From Nitrososphaerota archaeon (GTDB lineage: Archaea > Thermoproteota > Nitrososphaeria > Nitrososphaerales > Gagatemarchaeaceae), in assembly GCA_005877225.1 (NCBI GenBank), contig VBPK01000167.1:1-24509 (forward strand): DNA of 24,509 nucleotides. The letters are read 5' to 3'. Shown here one piece after another: positions 22,413 to 24,509 of this stretch. How positions within the stretch are numbered: the stretch's first letter is position 1; every line of letters begins with the position of its first letter. The position numbers were made by a program, and so were the translations under genes. The notes under the pieces were generated by a model, which was not told the DNA's origin, ran no database searches, and saw only the letters and a program-made list of their open reading frames with translations.

Positions 22413-23351
22413 ATGATGAACGTCGAAGTCCGGTCGGTGCGGGGAAGGAAGAAGTACTATCTGGCTCATTCGTACAGACGAGCAGGCAGGCCGGAAAAGG
22501 TAAGGGTCTTCCTCGGGTACGACCTTTCGACCGGGGAACTGCGGAAGCGGTTGAAGACCGCACGCGTCCGCCTCAAGAACCGAGCGGATGCGCTCAAGCA
22601 GATTCGCGACCCGTACACGGTTAGCCTAGACAGTTACGAAACTGCGGAGCTGCGCGGCCTGGCTTCCGATACCAAGGTCAGGATGATCCACTTGAGCGAG
22701 GAGGGCTGGCAAAGGTTCACCGAGGCTTTTGCCTACAATACCAACGCAATCGAGGGTTCCACAGTTACTGACGACGAGGTCAAGGCGGTGCTCGCGGGAG
22801 GCATGTGGCCTGAGCGGCCGAAAGAAGAGATAGCCGAAACCCTGGGCGTCGCGGAAGCAGTGAAATACATTCGGAACACCGCAGAACACGTTTCGATCTC
22901 TCTCATCAAAGAGCTACACAAGGTCGTCTTCGGGAATTCTAAGGAGTTTGCCGGGAGGTTCAGACCGAAGGGCGTAGAGGTTTCGGTCGTTGACCCACTC
23001 GGCAACGTCGTCCACAGGGGGGCTCCTCCGACACAGGTCGTTCCTCTTCTCCGGCGACTCGTGAGGTGGTACGAGGCGAACAAGGACTCCTATCAGCCGC
23101 TCGTCCTAGCGGCCGTGGTCCATAACCAATTCGAGACCATTCATCCTTTCAAAGACGGTAACGGAAGGGTCGGCAGACTCCTGCTGATCAACGTCTTACT
23201 CGGACATGGTCTCCCGCCGGTGAACATCGACCTGCGGAACCGTGGGCAGTACTATCATGCGCTGGAGGAGTATCAGGTGAGGGGAAACATCAGACCAACA
23301 ATCGAACTGTTGCTCAAGGAGTACGGAAAGCTCAGGGGCATCGTGGAATGA
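22413..23351 (+). CDS. Fic-domain protein (putative AMPylase/adenylyltransferase)
   Basis: 312 residues. The Fic active-site motif HPFKDGNGRVGR starts at H244 and is complete (catalytic His, phosphate-binding D/E-position and GNGR). Upstream, TNAIEG (T110 to G115) matches the inhibitory helix motif (S/T)xxxE(G/N), whose glutamate E114 blocks the ATP site in class II Fic proteins, so the enzyme is probably self-inhibited. Residues 1-45 (KKYYLAHSYRRAGRPEKVRV) are basic and resemble the N-terminal part often seen in archaeal Fic proteins. Fic enzymes transfer AMP or other phosphate-containing groups to protein hydroxyls; target unknown. ATG 22413 (or ATG 22416) fits the TATA box; three GTAGTCACC repeats lie around the promoter. 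No antitoxin gene adjoins. Confidence 0.93.
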   Translation: MMNVEVRSVRGRKKYYLAHSYRRAGRPEKVRVFLGYDLSTGELRKRLKTARVRLKNRADALKQIRDPYTVSLDSYETAELRGLASDTKVRMIHLSEEGWQRFTEAFAYNTNAIEGSTVTDDEVKAVLAGGMWPERPKEEIAETLGVAEAVKYIRNTAEHVSISLIKELHKVVFGNSKEFAGRFRPKGVEVSVVDPLGNVVHRGAPPTQVVPLLRRLVRWYEANKDSYQPLVLAAVVHNQFETIHPFKDGNGRVGRLLLINVLLGHGLPPVNIDLRNRGQYYHALEEYQVRGNIRPTIELLLKEYGKLRGIVE

Positions 23352-23400
23352 TTCTCCAGTCACTCCCTTCCTCCCCTCACCCTGAAGTCAGGCGAGTAGG

Positions 23401-23637
23401 TTACATGCGATGAGCTCGTCTTGTGTGCTCCGAGAGGTCGGGTTGTGAGTCGAACATCATCCCGCAGGTTTTGCACTTGAACTGTTGAACCTGTGTTGAG
23501 GTGGACTGCCCCGGCATCATGTGCGTCTTCTTGTGCTCCATCAGCTCGCTCTCGGTGCTGAACTTGGCTCCGCACGCATCACACTTGTACTTCTTTCCGA
23601 ATCCGAATACCAATCCGGTCACGAGCTGGGTTGCCAA
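23401..23637 (-). CDS. Small two-finger C2H2 zinc-finger protein
   Basis: 78 residues from TTG 23637. Finger 1: C19, C22, H35, H39 (CxxCx12HxxxH); finger 2: C55, C58, H71, H76 (CxxCx12Hx4H), joined by a Ser/Thr/Gln linker. Both have the hydrophobic core positions of classical fingers (KFSTESELMEH; MFDSQPDLSEH). Archaeal C2H2 proteins of this size bind nucleic acid or proteins. A TATA-like CTTAAAAG (23652-23659, minus) puts the transcript start near 23629, which would favour a GTG at 23622 as the true start (73 residues); both give intact fingers. It converges with the fic gene. Confidence 0.85.
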   Translation of the reverse strand: MATQLVTGLVFGFGKKYKCDACGAKFSTESELMEHKKTHMMPGQSTSTQVQQFKCKTCGMMFDSQPDLSEHTRRAHRM

Positions 23638-23807
23638 CTATTTGGATGTTCCTTTTAAGCCGTAAGTCGACGCTTGAATCATCTTCTCGCTCCGGAATCC
23701 CTATCGCGCATTTTCTCAAGTGGTTAGGATGGCGGCCTTTGAATCTGGACAAGGTCGGCGTCGCTACTATTCTGGTAGTCTTTCCGCTCATCGTCTCCTG
23801 GTAGTTT

Positions 23808-23966
23808 CTACCATCTGTCTCCTTCGTGTTCCGAGCTCACCCCTGACTCCCGCATGCGTGCAGACGCGCTCCTGAGCTGTTCAAAAGTCCTCGTGTCGAT
23901 ACGGAGAAGCCGTTCGTGTACAAACTCACCGCGGCAAGGGCGCCATCCAGTCTCGGAGAGGGTCAA
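23808..23966 (-). CDS. Possible small protein of 52 residues, unknown
   Basis: From TTG 23966 the minus strand encodes MTLSETGWRPCRGEFVHERL, then LRIDTRTFEQLRSASARMRE and SGVSSEHEGDRW. A TATA-like GATATTTAG (23998-24007, minus reading) lies about 37 nt before the TTG. The composition (charged helix RTFEQLRSASARMRE) is protein-like, but I know no family and length is short. It may equally be chance. Confidence 0.3.
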   Translation of the reverse strand: MTLSETGWRPCRGEFVHERLLRIDTRTFEQLRSASARMRESGVSSEHEGDRW

Positions 23967-23997
23967 GTATTGTACTGAGCTGTTCGAACCCCTAGTT

Positions 23998-24007
23998 CTA
24001 AATATCA
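23998..24007. promoter_or_regulatory. TATA-like box before the anchored extracytoplasmic protein gene
   Basis: CTAAATATCA is centred about 32 nt before TTG 24035 on +. On the minus strand it could serve the possible small gene starting at 23966. Confidence 0.45.
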
Positions 24008-24034
24008 GCACTTGACAAAGTTCAACTTGATCGG

Positions 24035-24509
24035 TTGAAAACGCGCGGTTTCGCCAATACTCGGAGGCCCCTCTTTGCAGCGGTGGTCGTCGCGTTAGTC
24101 GCCGGCGCAGCCTACTACGGACTCGTCGTAGGCGGACCGAATACAACTACCACACGTAACACCACTACGAACGCCTGGCCTTCTGGTCCAAATCACCCTA
24201 ACGTGAAGCTCGTGTGCCCGGCGGGAACGTATCTAGCTGACCATCGTTGTCCGTCTGTTTGCCCGCCAGGCTACCAGCCTGTTGCTTTCGACTTGGCCTA
24301 CAGCCCGATCTGCATGTCGGGAGATAATCAACCCGTCTCCGTCTACGACCTAGCGGGACTGCAGGTGTCCGCCGACAATGGAACGACCGTGTATCTGACT
24401 GTCCCAACGATTCCCCTGACCAAGGTCGACATCAGTAGACAGAACTTCAACACGAACATCTGGCTTTCCGTCTCTCAACCTGTGCTCGAAGGCCTTGCCA
24501 CTGCGGCCA
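24035..24509 (+). CDS. Membrane-anchored extracytoplasmic protein, N-terminal part
   Basis: Partial: the frame is open from TTG 24035 to the end of the window (158 codons). It begins with a basic N-terminus (KTRGFANTRRP), one membrane helix (LFAAVVVALVAGAAYYGLVV, about 14-33) and a Thr/Asn-rich linker (NTTTTRNTTTNAW), a usual layout for a signal anchor with a glycosylatable stalk. A cysteine-containing stretch follows (VCPAGTYLADHRC, PSVCPPGYQP, PICM; five cysteines in about 35 residues), and then beta-rich sequence (VYDLAGLQVSADNGTTVYLT). I do not recognise the family. It is easily missed because it starts with TTG and has no stop in the window. A TATA-like box lies upstream. Confidence 0.7.
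   Translation, partial: MKTRGFANTRRPLFAAVVVALVAGAAYYGLVVGGPNTTTTRNTTTNAWPSGPNHPNVKLVCPAGTYLADHRCPSVCPPGYQPVAFDLAYSPICMSGDNQPVSVYDLAGLQVSADNGTTVYLTVPTIPLTKVDISRQNFNTNIWLSVSQPVLEGLATAA

Larger units (their letters stand above)
23660..24034. other. Intergenic region with two possible very small genes
   Basis: No well-supported gene. It holds a 21-codon plus-strand frame with one membrane helix (23739-23804), a possible 52-residue minus-strand gene (23808-23966), an 11-bp direct repeat CTGAGCTGTTC (23872-23882 and 23975-23985), and the TATA-like box of the last gene. Confidence 0.45.

Noticed and set aside
23579..23791. 70-residue minus-strand open frame overlapping the zinc-finger gene
   Set aside because: It overlaps the well-supported finger gene and its promoter, and shows no motif.
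23975..23995. tRNA T-arm-like TTCGAAC followed by CCCTAG
   Set aside because: No complementary T-stem, no D-arm or acceptor stem could be built around it.

Overview
This window looks archaeal. Many genes have an A/T-rich TATA-like box centred about 25-30 nt upstream of the start codon, so their transcripts would be leaderless or have very short leaders, and GTG and TTG starts are frequent. The gene content agrees: LLM-family (F420-type) oxidoreductases, archaeal-type small C2H2 zinc-finger protein, stand-alone RAM domain, DUF998-like and DUF973-like membrane proteins. My best guess is a heterotrophic lineage of the Thermoproteota/Nitrososphaeria, but nothing here (no rRNA, no ribosomal protein) fixes the taxonomy.

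Layout. 1-2423 (+) is the end of a carbohydrate-type ABC importer operon: a solute-binding protein cut by the window edge, then MalF-like and MalG-like permeases; no ATPase gene is in view. Convergent to it lie a Gfo/Idh/MocA oxidoreductase and a metallo-beta-lactamase-fold hydrolase (2392-4236, -). An M20 amidohydrolase (4346-5527, +) follows. The gap 5528-5879 holds the remains of a coiled-coil gene on the minus strand. Next come an LLM oxidoreductase, a nucleotidyltransferase-like protein and a metallophosphoesterase (the last two divergent from one TATA box), an APC-type permease and a two-TM protein of unknown role. 11408-15193 is a molybdenum hydroxylase (xanthine dehydrogenase/CO dehydrogenase superfamily) with its three subunits on divergent transcripts: FAD and 2Fe-2S subunits on -, the molybdopterin subunit on +. 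A second LLM oxidoreductase coupled to a SnoaL/NTF2-like protein follows. Together with uptake genes this reads as a catabolic region for sugars, amides/amino acids and perhaps heterocyclic compounds (inference).

16619-24509 is more heterogeneous: a divergent Tag-like DNA glycosylase behind an intergenic region rich in perfect palindromes, a class V aminotransferase, a DUF998-like membrane protein, a broken small membrane-protein gene, a SET-domain protein with a post-SET-like cysteine cluster, a RAM-domain protein, a free-standing LAGIDADG-type protein, a DUF973-like membrane protein that seems to carry a frameshift near its start, a Fic-domain protein whose promoter is flanked by three direct repeats, a two-finger C2H2 protein, and the start of an anchored extracytoplasmic protein that runs off the window.

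I found no rRNA, no tRNA, no CRISPR array, no transposase and no integrase. I do not see a clearly new multi-gene system. The best leads are the operator-like repeats at the fic promoter, the palindrome cluster at 16686-16831, the glycosylase with altered active-site positions, and the broken or frameshifted small genes.
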